DNA of 64,000 nt from Epiperipatus broadwayi (lineage: Eukaryota; Onychophora; Udeonychophora; Euonychophora; Peripatidae): contig JAQFVV010000206.1 in assembly GCA_028023455.1 (NCBI GenBank), forward strand, positions 1,473,361 through 1,537,360, read 5' to 3'. Positions 1-11,539 of this stretch are shown here, piece by piece (the first letter of the stretch is position 1; each line of letters opens with the position of its first letter). The translations under genes were made by a program, and so were the position numbers. The notes beneath the pieces were generated by a model. The model was not told where the DNA came from. It saw only the letters and a program-made list of their open reading frames with translations, and did not search any database.

Positions 1-1407
1 AGAATGGATAGAAAATAAAACATTTCTTCAAGCTATCCTAGAATATAAGCATAATTTGCAATAGATTAAAGATAAAGCAACAAAACCAAATATTCATATC
101 TTATAAATAAGAATCTATGCTTATTGTGTAAACTACTTATAATAGAATAAAAAATAATGACAAAGAGTAGCACAGATATACTTTATTATTTCTCGTGAAT
201 CAACACACTTTATAATAATACAAACTTGTACCAAAAGTCAAACATTATTTCTATTTCTATTTAAATGAATTGATTTATAGATTGATGAAATAATAATCTT
301 AATATGCCCTACAAGTTTACAATATTAATGATATCTAACAAAATATATAACTCAATAATCAATTTCTAATTACACTAAATAAAATAAAAGTATTGCTAAC
401 TCAACTGTGCAATTCCATTAACATCAATATACTCTTATTAACTAAGTCAATTACAATAAGATTAAATACTTAATAATAATATAAAATCAATTAACCTAAC
501 ATATCTTTCCATGTTCATGAACTTAATATATTATAAAATAAAATCAATCTATTAAATAACCTTAAGATTTTCAATATCCAATCATAACAATTTACAAAAT
601 AAATGATAGATTTTAAATTTGATGCTTATTCCAACAATTCACAAATCACATTGCATTACTCTTCAGTTTATTAAAGCTAAGTTATTAAAATTTTAGACTA
701 TAATTGTCAAAGCATGTGAAAGATTATTAGATTTATTATAATCAAATATTAATATTAAAATTTAGTATTTAAACTAAATTTATAATCCAAACTAATGAAC
801 TTTAAATATAATTAAAGGAAGTCACTCTAATTTCTAAAAGAATTAAATATATAATCATTATGATCTTTATAACTGAATAAAATTGCAATATTTGTGGCTG
901 TGTACTGATTTAATATAGCACTCCTTTTTATTAACATTGACCTAAAATAAATTATGTGGAAACTTCAATGCAACTACCTTTACACATTTTCAATAATTAT
1001 CATATTTGTATCTCTATCATTTATCAAATAAATCAATATATAATTTCTATTTTAGTATATGTAATTTACTTGTTTCTAACAAAATAATTATAATAATCCT
1101 CCAATTGCTTAATAAATATTTAAGAATGTTGAATCAGTTACTTTATTGCTGTTAAAATCCATACCTCATCAAATAATAAACATTACATTCAATACAAAAA
1201 ATGATATGTAATTATACTTTCTTATCCAGCCTGTGTTCTTAATGTCTGGATTATTGTTATAACTGCTTCTAATGTATAATCAATTAGTAAATATTATTTC
1301 ATCCACTTAACAAATAAATTTGCATTGTAAAATCAAATAGTAACCAATCAACTTTATTTGTTTTAAATTAATTCAAAATTTATTAACAAATTGATATAAA
1401 TTAAAAT
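1..1407. other. AT-rich DNA, no feature seen
   Basis: Low-complexity AT-rich sequence with short A and T runs. I see no open frame with coding character, no repeat arms and no tRNA-like boxes. Confidence 0.6.
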
Positions 1408-1420
1408 AATATATATATAT

Positions 1421-1453
<33 letters not shown>
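1408..1453. repeat. (TA)n microsatellite
   Basis: Uninterrupted TA dinucleotides broken once by an extra A. It is the first of many (TA)n tracts in the window. Confidence 0.9.
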
Positions 1454-2004
1454 GGCCAATAAACACTTCAAATATATGCATATAATCTGATGATGCTTTA
1501 GGCAATAGGTTTTCAATTGACATTAACTTCATATTTAAATAGGTTATTGGACATCACTATCCACTTATTGGATGCTAAATATAAATACATATGTTTATGA
1601 AACACAAAAAATGTGGAACATTCTTAAGTTTCCAAAATATAAGAGAATTTATGATATATCTTATTTTTATACTTTCTATAAAAACATAGTTAATCAAAAT
1701 ATAAAAGAACAAAATATATTTATATTAAATTTAATCTTTTTTGTTAATATAAATTTAAGAGAACAAAATAAAATAAAAATTGATTATGATATACTGCTTT
1801 TGAATTCCTAATATAAGTGATATACTTGAAGTTAATTTATAATCATTAAAAAATGAATGTTTTAAATTAAAATAAGTTATTATGCTACAAGATATAAATT
1901 CAAACTTGGGAAGACATAGCTCTAACATTTAGTTATGCAAATAGATCCATACTTAATCTAAAATTAATATCAATATTTCTATTAATAAATATTATACATT
2001 TTAA
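1454..2004. other. AT-rich DNA, no feature seen
   Basis: A 79-codon open frame lies at 1572-1811, but its product is almost only I, N, Y, F and K with no family resemblance. I treat it as chance in AT-rich DNA. Confidence 0.5.
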
Positions 2005-2031
2005 ATATATATATATATATATATATATTGT

Positions 2032-2098
<67 letters not shown>
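2005..2098. repeat. (TA)n tract that is the insertion site of the LTR element
   Basis: About 90 bp of TA repeats directly abut the 5' LTR. The tract is broken at 2028-2035 by TTGTGACA, the same eight bases that begin the LTR at 2098/2099. (TA)n resumes on the far side of the element at 6534, so the element sits inside a TA microsatellite. The target-site duplication cannot be read for that reason. Confidence 0.85.
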
Positions 2099-2101
<3 letters not shown>

Positions 2102-2128
2102 GACAGAATGGGTTCGAACCCAGTCACA
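2099..2128. other. Hairpin at the LTR tip with a tRNA T-arm-like core
   Basis: The first 30 bp fold on themselves. TGTGAC pairs with GTCACA, and the 14 bp palindrome TGGGTTCGAACCCA sits inside, with an AGAA bulge. The centre GGTTCGAACCC looks like a tRNA T-psi-C arm (B box). The same hairpin occurs at 5019-5048 in the 3' LTR, unchanged. Confidence 0.7.
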
Positions 2129-2487
2129 AATAAAGTATTTAATTTATATGTAAAGATATATCTAATATTTAATTTTGTTATTACGTGGTGGTGGTTATAA
2201 ATACATAAACATGGGGGGAAGGGACTCTGTCATTTTTAATGATATATATGTGTGTGTGATAAATGCGTGTATAAATAAATTAAGTAGTGGAAAGAGAGAA
2301 ACGAGATTTTTTTTTGTTGTTGTTTCATGTTGAAAAACTAGAGTTTTCCAGCAGAACGGGATTTTATTGTTCTGTTATTTAAAACAGAAATGATGACACG
2401 AGTTATCACACTTCTACAGATCTGGTTATTCCACCTTGAAGATCAGAAGTGAGGTAAAAAGAAGCTTCTAGAAACAATGGAGGGGGC

Positions 2488-2495
2488 TATAAAAG
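2488..2495 (+). promoter_or_regulatory. Candidate TATA box of the 5' LTR
   Basis: TATAAAAG in a locally GC-richer context, conserved in the 3' LTR at 5423-5430. An LTR needs its own Pol II promoter, and this is the best TATA match. Weaker TATAAATA matches occur near 2194 and 3437. No transcript evidence is available. Confidence 0.45.
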
Positions 2496-3598
2496 TGAGC
2501 CACCCACAATGCATAGGATCTTTTTTCCGGCAGAGCTACAATAGTAAACAACTCAGCGAGTGAATATTTAAAACTATATAATGGTGGTTTCAACAGACAT
2601 GTCAGGGTAAGAAAAGCCGCATCGGATCCAAGCCCCTGATCCCAACTTACTGCAGCTGCTTCCATAAAACCAGGATACCTCGAATAACACATAATTCCAG
2701 CGTGGAATCAAATAAACCTCATCAGCCAACGGACATAGAAAAATCTAAGATCGCTACCTTGAATGGCCTAATTACCTGAGGAACGGAACTATAGAACAAT
2801 AAATAAAATAAATAAAAATTGCTTCTGCTACTTCCCGGGAAAGCAGGTAAAGAACTCTTATTATTAATCTGTTAAAAATCTTCTTTATAAAAAAGAAATT
2901 TTTGTGTTTTTATAATCAGTGAAAGGTGACTTGTGAAATAACTTTATGATAATTCTTTAAAGTGTCGCTCCATTATGGACGTACGAAAGCAACGAGGGTT
3001 AAAAGTCACATGATACAAACTTTCGTAGTATCGATTTTCGCTACTTAAGATATGTTGTGAGATCTATGAGAGAATGACGTATGATTGCGATAAAAAAAGG
3101 GAAAAATGACAGAGTGCTAAATATTATTATTATTATTTTTTATTCAATAAACATATATCAAGAAAGTAAAGTACTGACTCAGTTTGATTGTTTATAAAAT
3201 CATTTTATTTGGTTTAGGATTGTTTAGATATTTTTAGACTTAAAAATAGAAATAAAAGTGAACTCTTTACCCCATTCATAGCTACTCATGGCTATGACGT
3301 CACCCGACCATGAGACTGAGCTAGCTGGTGGTCAGAACCTCTCTCACATTCCGTAAATAGTATTCTTGTTGGTGATATATCTACTTCATGTAATACTTAT
3401 ATCCGTATAAGTTTGGTGCTTGGTGTCCTTGGATGACTATAAATACACGTTGGGGATATATAACAGTTGCGAGAATGACCACAAGTTTAAATAATAATAT
3501 TTTTTTGGTCGAATTAATTAATTAAATATTAATATGCCTCATATATATTTGATAGTACATATGTGTCTAGTGAGAGGTAAATATAGGTTTTGTTATAA

Positions 3599-3616
3599 TG
3601 GCGTCCCAACTAAAGG
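3599..3616 (+). other. Putative primer binding site
   Basis: TGGCGTCCCAACTAAAGG begins directly at the end of the 5' LTR. The TGG start fits pairing to the CCA 3' end of a tRNA. I cannot assign the tRNA. Confidence 0.5.
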
Positions 3617-4007
3617 TCTTTCGAAGAGAAGTAGAGGGAATGGGGAGAGTTATGAGATATTAGAAATACGTTAACAAGCGATATTTGTTTATAGTATTGC
3701 AAGAAAAGCAAAAGGTTTTATATTTTATGGAAGAAAAGGGTTGTTTGGATATATAGTTCAAATGAAGCATTAAATAAATCAAAGGGCATTAATTTGTTAA
3801 ATATATATCTAGTAAGAAATAACCAGTCTTGTCATTTCGTAGCTGCGCAGTAGATCAAACATATGTAAACTATTAAATTTAATTTCTTTGTCTAGTCCAA
3901 TGAGGTTTTGAGAGGTAAAGTGGCTAACAGGAAGGCAGTGTAGGGTGCTGGGATGGGGGAGTGGGTCCGAAGCATTAATCGAAGGTAAAATAAAAAAGGA
4001 TAAATTT

Positions 4008-4823
4008 ATGAAAACAAGAGCACAAGAGAATATGAAAAAAGAGGAACAGGAAAATATGTTGGAGCAAATTTTTAAAAAACTTGAAAGTCTAGAATTGAGA
4101 TTTGGAGAGATAGAAAAGAGAATGGACAGATTAGAACAGAAAGTGGGAATCAAAGACGAGAATGATTTTGGGGAACAGGAAGGTGAAAAGACAGATGTGG
4201 AGAGTGGAGATGAACAGAAGAGAGGCGCTCAAGCAAACCCCTCGGGAAAGCCGGCAGCGGCAATAAGTCACACGATGGTGCAAGGGAGTATGAATCAATT
4301 CATAAAAGTTCGTCCATTTGCAGGAAGAATGGGGGAAGCACCAGTCGAGCACCTACGTAGTTTAGAAAAATATTTCAATATAAATCCCATGTCGGAAGAA
4401 AGTAAGATAGTTATCGCATGCAGCAACCTTACAGACAATGCCCAGTCGTGGTGGAAAGTGCTTGGTCAACATCCAGCTACTTTTGAAGAATATAAAAAGG
4501 AAGTGAGAGAGGCCTTTTGGTCCGAGGATAGGCAGGAGTTAACTCGCTATCAAATTATGCAAGAAAAGTTTAAGGAAGGGTACAATGATAGCTACTCTCA
4601 ATTCTTTCATAAACAGGTGGCTAGACTGCGGACATTGGATGCATGCAACATGACAGAAAGTCATATACTGCGTATTATAAGACACAGTATGCCCATGAGA
4701 GTGGAACAGATGATTTTGGGGGCAGGGAAAGCATCACTGGGAGAGATTGCGGAGCTGCTCAATGCCATTGACATGAGTTCATATGACTATGGCGGGCATC
4801 ATGAAGCAGTCAAAGAGGATTAA
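4008..4823 (+). CDS. Gag-like capsid/nucleocapsid protein of an LTR retrotransposon
   Basis: 271 codons from the chosen ATG at 4008, the first start after the leader that gives a usual gag N-terminus (MKTRAQ). The open frame extends back to 3945. Residues ~8-50 are a charged coiled coil rich in E, K, L and R. Residues ~100-230 form the recognisable gag capsid part: AQSWWKVLGQHPATFEEYKK, then a FKEGYNDSYSQFF segment and RLRTLDACNMTE, as in Ty3/gypsy-type gag families. No CCHC zinc knuckle is visible. Such proteins assemble the cytoplasmic particle that packages retrotransposon RNA. The frame ends at TAA 4821-4823, but an open basic stretch follows in the same frame (see next entry). The gene looks intact and is the only gene of its element. 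Confidence 0.85.
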   Translation: MKTRAQENMKKEEQENMLEQIFKKLESLELRFGEIEKRMDRLEQKVGIKDENDFGEQEGEKTDVESGDEQKRGAQANPSGKPAAAISHTMVQGSMNQFIKVRPFAGRMGEAPVEHLRSLEKYFNINPMSEESKIVIACSNLTDNAQSWWKVLGQHPATFEEYKKEVREAFWSEDRQELTRYQIMQEKFKEGYNDSYSQFFHKQVARLRTLDACNMTESHILRIIRHSMPMRVEQMILGAGKASLGEIAELLNAIDMSSYDYGGHHEAVKED

Positions 4824-4952
4824 AGAGGGTGTAGAATGGGAGTGGATACCTTTCCAAAATGGAGAGCAACACCCAAAGAGAAGAGACCACTGGAGAAGCC
4901 GAAGTTCAGACCAGGAAAGGAAGCAGAGGGGCATATTGGGCGAAATACATAA
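4824..4952 (+). other. In-frame basic extension after the gag stop
   Basis: Downstream of TAA 4821-4823 the gag frame stays open for 42 codons to TAA 4950-4952. The encoded stretch is rich in K, R, P and E (for example KEKRPLEKPKFRPGKE), a composition typical of nucleic-acid-binding gag tails. Either the first stop is a recent mutation or it is read through. An overlapping frame at 4783-5112 is also open, but its product has no gag character. Confidence 0.45.
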
Positions 4953-5004
4953 GTGTTGTACAAAAGGAGCCATTCAAAATACACAAATGTATTTGAAGGC
5001 TTTT

Positions 5005-5015
5005 GGAGGAGGGGG
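5005..5015 (+). other. Polypurine tract
   Basis: GGAGGAGGGGG lies 3 bp before the TGTGACAG start of the 3' LTR, the position expected for the primer of plus-strand DNA synthesis. The bases TAT between tract and LTR also precede the 5' LTR, so the true LTR edge may be at 5016 (and 2096). Confidence 0.75.
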
Positions 5016-5018
5016 TAT

Positions 5019-6533
5019 TGTGACAGAATGGGTTCGAACCCAGTCACAAATAAAGTATTTAATTGGTAGTCATATATATATATATATATGTAAAGATATA
5101 TCTAATATTTAATTTTGTTATTACGTGGTGGTGGTTATAAATACATAAACATGGGGGGAAGGGACTCTGTCATTTTTAATGATATATATGTGTGTGTGAT
5201 AAATGCGTGTATAAATAAATTAAGTAGTGGAAAGAGAGAAACGAGATTTTTTTTTTGTTTCATGTTGAAAAACTAGAGTTTTCCGGCAGAACGGGATTTT
5301 ATTGTTCTGTTATTTAAAACAGAAATGACAACACGAGTTATCACACTTCTACAGATCTGGTTATTCCACCTTGAAGATCGGAAGTGAGGTAAAAAGAAGC
5401 TTCTAGAAACAATGGAGGGGGCTATAAAAGCGAGCCACCCACAATGCATAGGATCTTTTTTCTGGCAGAGCTACAATAGTAAACAACTCAGCGAGTGAAT
5501 ATTTAAAACTATATAATGGTGGTTTCAACAGACATGTCAGGGTAAGAAAAGCCACATCGGATCCAAGCCCCTGATCCCAACTTACTGCAGCTGCTTCCAT
5601 AAAACCAGGATACCTCGAATAACACATAATTCCAGCATGGAATCAAATAAACCTCATCAGCCAACGGACATAGAAAAATCTAAGATCGCTACCTTGAATG
5701 GCCTAATTACCTGAGGAATGGAACTATAGAACAATAAATAAAATAAATAAAAATTGCTTCTGCTACTTCCCGGGAAAGCAGGTAAAGAACTCTTATTATT
5801 AATCTGTTAAAAATCTTCTTTATAAAAAAGAAATTTTTGTGTTTTTATAATCAGTGAAAGGTGACTTGTGAAATAACTTTATGATAATTCTTTAAAGTGT
5901 CGCTCCATTATGGACGTACGAAAGCAACGAGGGTTAAAAGTCACATGATACAAACTTTCGTAGTATCGATTTTCGCTACTTAAGATATGTTGTGAGATCT
6001 ATGAGAGAATGACGTATGATTGCGATAAAAAAAGGGAAAAATGACAGAGTGCTAAATATTATTATTATTTTTTTTTTATTCAATAAACATATATCAAGAA
6101 AGTAAAGTACTGACTCAGTTTGATTGTTTATAAAATCATTTTATTTGGTTTAGGATTGTTTAGATATTTTTAGACTTAAAAATAGAAATAAAAGTGAACT
6201 CTTTACCCCATTCATAGCTACTCACGGCTATGACGTCACCCGACCATGAGACTGAGCTAGCTGGTGGTCAGAACCTCTCTCACATTCCGTAAATAGTATT
6301 CTTGTTGGTGATATATCTACTTCATGTAATACTTATATCCGTATAAGTTTGGCGCTTGGTGTCTTTGGATGACCATAAATATGCGTTGGGGATATATCAC
6401 ATTTGCGAGAATGACCACAAGTTTAAATAATAATATTTTTTGGTCGAATTAATTAATTAAATATTAATACGCCTCATACATATTTGATAGTACATACATG
6501 TCTAGTGAGAGGTAAATACAGGTTTTGTTATAA
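5019..6533 (+). repeat. 3' long terminal repeat
   Basis: Direct copy of 2099-3598. It carries a TA-rich insertion (about 5058-5082) absent from the 5' copy and has a shorter T run and a missing TTG repeat near 5250. It ends TTGTTATAA and runs straight into (TA)n. Confidence 0.9.
5423..5430 (+). promoter_or_regulatory. Candidate TATA box of the 3' LTR
   Basis: TATAAAAG, the counterpart of 2488-2495. One flanking base differs (AAAAGC against AAAAGT). Confidence 0.4.
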
Positions 6534-6551
6534 TATATATATATATATATA
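6534..6551. repeat. (TA)n tract on the right of the LTR element
   Basis: Continuation of the microsatellite interrupted by the insertion at 2099-6533. Confidence 0.8.
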
Positions 6552-8275
6552 GGCAAAGAACCTAAGTAATTGTTCTTAAATATAGTATTTCAAAATGAAT
6601 ATAGTTCTGGTGATTTTTTTTTTTAAAACTATGATGTGACAATTATTTTATCATTAGAAAAAGTAGAAATATCATGAAAAGCTGTAAGATTCAAGGTACA
6701 TTTTATTAATTTTAATATTTTCCAAATATACAATTTATCTTTTCATTCAGCAGATATTTGATTCATATAACATTATAAATATGCAAACATTAATTTATAT
6801 ACATGATTATGCAATGTAGATATTATTTCATTTAGCAAGTAATCAATTCATAAAACATTACAAGTGAATAGATGCTAGTTTCATCCATTACCATGCTATG
6901 AAAATTAAATCAATTTTTATTCTGTATATAAATTATACATCAAGTTTATATTATATCAGTAGGTGGCCATAATCTTTGCATAAATTTGTCTGTTGTTAAC
7001 ATTTAGATCTCATCATTGAAAAGTAGGTAATATCTACTTTTTAAAGTGAAAAAACATTCCAATGGTTTTGAAATGCTAAGAATTAAATTTTGATTATTTT
7101 TTACTTTTATAATAAATTGTCACCCCTCACAAATCCTCAACACATTGTACAGTTCTGAGCAAATATTATTGTTTTTCACGCCATCATTTTATCAAGTTAA
7201 CTGTATACTTTTAAAATAAATTAAAATAAATCATGTAAAAAAAAAATTAGATATGCTTCTGTTAAAGTAAAAACAAGATAGAGAGTTTTTTCTCTTCTGT
7301 TCTATTTATAACCTTTCTCATTTATGTCATATTAATTATAGCAATACCTTTTATTCACTCTTTAATCAATTGTAGCTAATGTTCAATAAATAAAAATCTT
7401 ACTATACAACAATGATAAAAAATACTTCACAATTATTACAGATAACAAACATTTGTTTTTAATACAAATACTATTCTTTCATTCTAACACAAATTAAATA
7501 ATATAGTATGCTTGAAATATATTTTCACATATATATCTTTCTAGAATAATATTGTATAAATAAAATAACAAATATATTTGAGACATTAGACATTTAGTTG
7601 TATTATTTATAATTTATTACTGTGAATGAAGAAACAAAAATGCATATAATAATAAAAGAATAATAAATTTATCCAAACCATATGCTCTATTATTCACATA
7701 TCCAAATTAAAATGAATAAAGTCAATTCATAATCTTGGACAATACAATTAATAATAAACATTTTTTTAACAATATTATCATTGTCATAAGAACATAGTTC
7801 AAAACTTTGTACATTAAAATATCCAACATCAAAATCATACAAGAAAAAAAAAATTTATGACTGACATTTTACCATATACTGAACTCATCTCAAACTTCAG
7901 CATATATTGTAACAAAATTAAAGATCAATCAAAAAAAAATGTTATTAAATAATTAAGAAAAGATTCAAATATAAATATTTAGCTTAATAAACGAAAAATG
8001 CATTGTAGATTTTATATCAAAAGAAAAGAATTATTTAACATGAGTAATGGCTATTAAACCAAAAATCAGACTGAGTTATCTATCATATTACGGGTCATTG
8101 GATGAAATGAAACATATTTCTATCATTAGATTTCTCAAGATATCCCACTATCAATAATTATAAGCAAATTATTAATAACAAGTATTATAACTCAGGTATA
8201 CAGACAGTAGATCTTATCCACTTTTATTTCTTGGTTTGATGTTAAGTGCATGTTTAAACAAATACTAAGTGAATA
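6552..8275. other. AT-rich DNA, no feature seen
   Basis: No coding frame, repeat arms or RNA-like motif recognised. Confidence 0.5.
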
Positions 8276-8280
8276 TGGTC

Positions 8281-8400
8281 TAGCAGGGCACCACTAGATT
8301 ATTTGAATCTAGACACAGTTATATCTAATAACCTTTTCACATGTACCGGGTTTGAATCCCTTCTTGGTACTTTATTTCTAATAAAATGGGAGATTTTGCT
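8281..8400 (+). mobile_element. Possible tRNA-derived SINE remnant
   Basis: A locally less AT-rich segment contains GGGTTTGAATCCC (B-box-like), preceded ~60 bp upstream by GGGCACCACTAGATT. After the B box comes a tail with TTTCTAATAAAATGGG. The A box is not clear and no target duplication was found. This is a weak call based on the B box and the composition change. Confidence 0.35.
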
Positions 8401-11235
8401 TTTTGAGCCATATCACTATACGCACTAATATTTAGGTAAAAGTAAAACATCTTTAAACCAAAGTGGAGTATATTAGACATAAATCATTTCTCAGATCTTA
8501 GCATAACAAATGTGTTTCCATATTTTATAAGTTTACTAGCTCAGATTATATATAATTAATTTAGGATGGCAATTCACTCATCCTTGCATGAAATAGATGA
8601 TGGGATGTGGTTATAATAATACTAAGAAATCACTAAATATTATTAAATTAATATTTATTTATGGCCTTTAAACAGTTAAACAGCTCATTAATTAAAATGT
8701 TGATGACAATGATGATGATGATAATAATAATGATAATGACAAGGGTTTCAACTACAGCTCTAGGACTAAGCCTAAACATAAAACTAATTTTTATAAAGAA
8801 ATTCATAATTATTGCTTAATTTTAGCATATTTACTTATATCTTAAATAACTAATATTCAACCACTGATGATGATGAATGATCACACTTAACAAAGACTAC
8901 ACTTAATGAAATATATACACCTCATTTAATAAAACAAACTAATATTTATTACTGCATTTCTAACATATACATAAAAATTTCTAGATAAACATGAAAATTG
9001 ATATGAATAAGAATAATAATAATAATTGATTATATAACAATCCTCAGATTAATTTCAAGTTCTTCCCCCTTTCCCTTCAAATGTATATTGTATTAAGTTG
9101 GATGTCACATTGACCATGATTTTCACTCCATGAGAAAAGTATTTCAAAAAAAAAATATTATCTGCTCATTAGCACACATACTTTATAAATCTAACATGTA
9201 AGTAGAATGTTAAAAAAAATGTTAATAGAATTGAAAGAGCAAGTTTTAGAAACAAGTTTTAAATTATTTTCTCCCCCTCTCTTCTACCTCTGAAATGCTA
9301 TACTTAACTTGAAACAAAATAATCTAATATTCTAATACTACTTGTTACTTCACATTCACTCGCAATTATACACATATAAAAATATTATTATGTATGTGCA
9401 TGTTTTATCCCATAATAACAAAATATTATTTAAAACCAAAATAATAATATATTAGTTAAAACTAAAATCATAATACCATAAAAAAAATTGTTTTACACAT
9501 TAATATTTCATAACTGTAAAATTAATAAACAAATAATTTTGATACATTCAAGATCATTTATGAAGCTCAAAGTTATTATTAGTAAGACATTCTTGTTTTT
9601 AATCGATCTGAATAGTCTTTAAAAGTTCTTTAAATAAAATATACCACTTTATTGCTAAAATGTTTATTAAGACTCTGATATCATAAAGAAAATAGATATA
9701 AAAAGTCATATTACTGATCTTTTGTTTGTGGCGAATTTCCAAGGGTTCAAACTTGTCTTGTATAATGTCTATATTTCTGCAGCTACCATTTCCATTTTAC
9801 GTGGGAACAATCTCTTTCTTGAGGTGTATAACTATTTGATGATGATGACTCTATTGAGGTTATTTGCTTTAGTGGACAATTTGGAAATCATTATATTAAT
9901 TTTTCTTCTCTTCCTGTCAAGCATGATTCTTTTAGTGGATGAAATACAGCCATTGTTTTCACATTTATAAATTTTCTTGAGTTTAAAATCAGTTGTTGGA
10001 ACAATTAATTGGACTTGATGATTAATATTTATCAGTAGATTAATTCATCTTCTTTGAATGCAGGTGAATGCTTTCTTCCTTCTATTAAAAACATCTTATT
10101 TCTCTGGTCAGTTGAAAGGTGTAGAATATTATTTTAGACACATCTTTTCTTTCCTATGTGATGTGCAGCTTCCCCCAGATGGTCCGGCAAAGATGGGACA
10201 TACATATAATTTTTCTAGCCAGCCATTTCTTATATTTTCAACATTCAATTTAATAGTCTAATAATCTGAATCATAATCACAATAATAATAATTCTTCAAG
10301 ACAGCTTTTTATATCCAATTTTTAGCTAACTTAACCAATCAGAGATAGCGTCACTTGCTATTTTTGGACAAATTCATTTTAATTAGATCTCTAATTTATT
10401 TTCAACTAAATTATTTTTCAACTGAAAAGTTTAATCCTTTTTCCAGACACTTTTGTTTTAAAAAAAAAATAGACTTAATCCTTATTTCCTTTCTTTTTTT
10501 ACATCTAGGTAACATTTCAAATTTTTGAGCTTCCTTCTTTAGATCTTAAGATAAGACAATTTCAAAATTAGAGTTCCCACCCAGATTAAGCTCCCAAAGT
10601 GACAAACAATCATTTACAAAAACAAAATTGCTACAAAAATAGATATCTGATTCAACAGATTTCCTCTTTTAACATAAAATTGTACAAAAAAAAATAATTT
10701 GACAGATTTAACCCTTCCTTTTCTTTCAATATTTAATAAATGTAAATTTCTGTATGTAATGTACACACATACTTCATTATTTCAAATCATTCATAAACTA
10801 ACATTAAATAATATAATTGCTAGCTTAGTAATTATAACCCTATTATTTAATTAAATCTGTAACTTTTAAATCCCAATTACAATTATAGAAAGAAAAATAG
10901 AAGCATAGAATAAGATATTAGAATTGATCAAGCATAGGTTAGTTTTAAAGAAAGTTAAAATGTTGAATAGTTGAAATATAAAACAATTAAATAGCTTACA
11001 CATACACTGCCTATACGTATGCATTATAACTTTGCTTTTTAACAGAAAATTTAAATATTAAATGTGTGTGCTGCTCTTTTTGAGATTTATTAACACACAA
11101 ACAAGTAAAGCATATAATTGCTGTCCCACTCTCTTTCTGTCTAAAGCATTTAAAATTTTGATCTGGTAGGGTTTGAACTTGGATGCCCTACAGCTTCTTT
11201 TATGGTTATATAAAAATGTGATGATGATTTTTGGT
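8401..11235. other. Long stretch without a supported gene
   Basis: Contains a short GAT/AAT microsatellite at about 8700-8740. At 9720-10260 the composition is less AT-rich and there are two open frames (9722-9970 and 10058-10261). Neither product matches a family I know, and the minus strand is broken by stops. An old unrecognised transposon is possible. Confidence 0.4.
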
Positions 11236-11326
11236 TTTACATTTCCTCACATGCACATTACTATAAATTTAGCTAGTGACCAAATTGTAATGGCACAATA
11301 TATATATATATTTACATTTCCTCACA

Positions 11327-11357
<31 letters not shown>
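11236..11357. repeat. Duplicated 20-mer with two (TA)n tracts
   Basis: TTTACATTTCCTCACATGCA occurs at 11236-11255 and again at 11311-11330, 75 bp apart. (TA)n lies between the copies and again after the second. The pattern suggests local slippage or duplication. Confidence 0.75.
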
Positions 11358-11360
<3 letters not shown>

Positions 11361-11539
11361 TACAGAACATCTTATAATATTAAAATTCTAACTAAAATCA
11401 AATTTGTGTTAAAATTCTCTCATAACATGATGATTTTATCAATTAAAAATAGGTCTTCTCAAATGGAAATCAATTAGATACAAACCTTATGTAATTATAA
11501 AATCAAAGTAGCCTTTTTGTAAACTGTTTCAAAAATGAC

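Larger units (their letters stand above)
2099..3598 (+). repeat. 5' long terminal repeat
   Basis: Begins TGTGACAG and ends near TTATAA, immediately before the TGG of the putative primer binding site. It matches 5019-6533 throughout. The LTR is clearly less AT-rich than the surrounding DNA. Open frames within it (for example 2468-2692 minus) recur in both LTRs but look non-coding. Confidence 0.9.
2099..6533 (+). mobile_element. Gag-only non-autonomous LTR retrotransposon
   Basis: Two direct LTRs of about 1.5 kb (2099-3598 and 5019-6533) flank only 1.42 kb of internal DNA. The internal part starts with a primer-binding-site-like TGG at the LTR edge, holds one gag-like gene (4008-4823), and ends in a purine-rich tract at 5005-5015. 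No protease, RT, RNase H or integrase is present, so the element must depend on proteins supplied in trans. The gag resembles Ty3/gypsy-type gag in general layout. Counting by eye, the LTRs differ at about two dozen positions, mostly C/T and A/G transitions, plus a small TA-rich indel near 5057-5082. This suggests a moderately recent insertion. LTR boundaries are uncertain by about 3 bp because of the TA context. Confidence 0.88.

Noticed and set aside
1933-2127. Minus-strand open frame rich in IY repeats
   Set aside because: It is the translation of the (TA)n microsatellite plus the LTR tip, not a protein.
2468-2692. Minus-strand 74-codon frame in the 5' LTR, repeated at 5403-5627 in the 3' LTR
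   Set aside because: It is conserved only because the LTRs are copies. It spans the TATA box region and resembles no protein family.
3809-4352. Minus-strand frames antisense to the gag gene
   Set aside because: Shadows of the gag coding sequence in other frames.
4783-5112. Plus-strand 109-codon frame overlapping the end of gag and running into the 3' LTR
   Set aside because: It crosses the polypurine tract and LTR edge and its product has no gag or protease character. The in-frame extension at 4824-4952 is the better continuation.
9722-10261. Two open frames in a less AT-rich segment
   Set aside because: No recognisable domain, no splice structure that joins them, and no coding bias visible.
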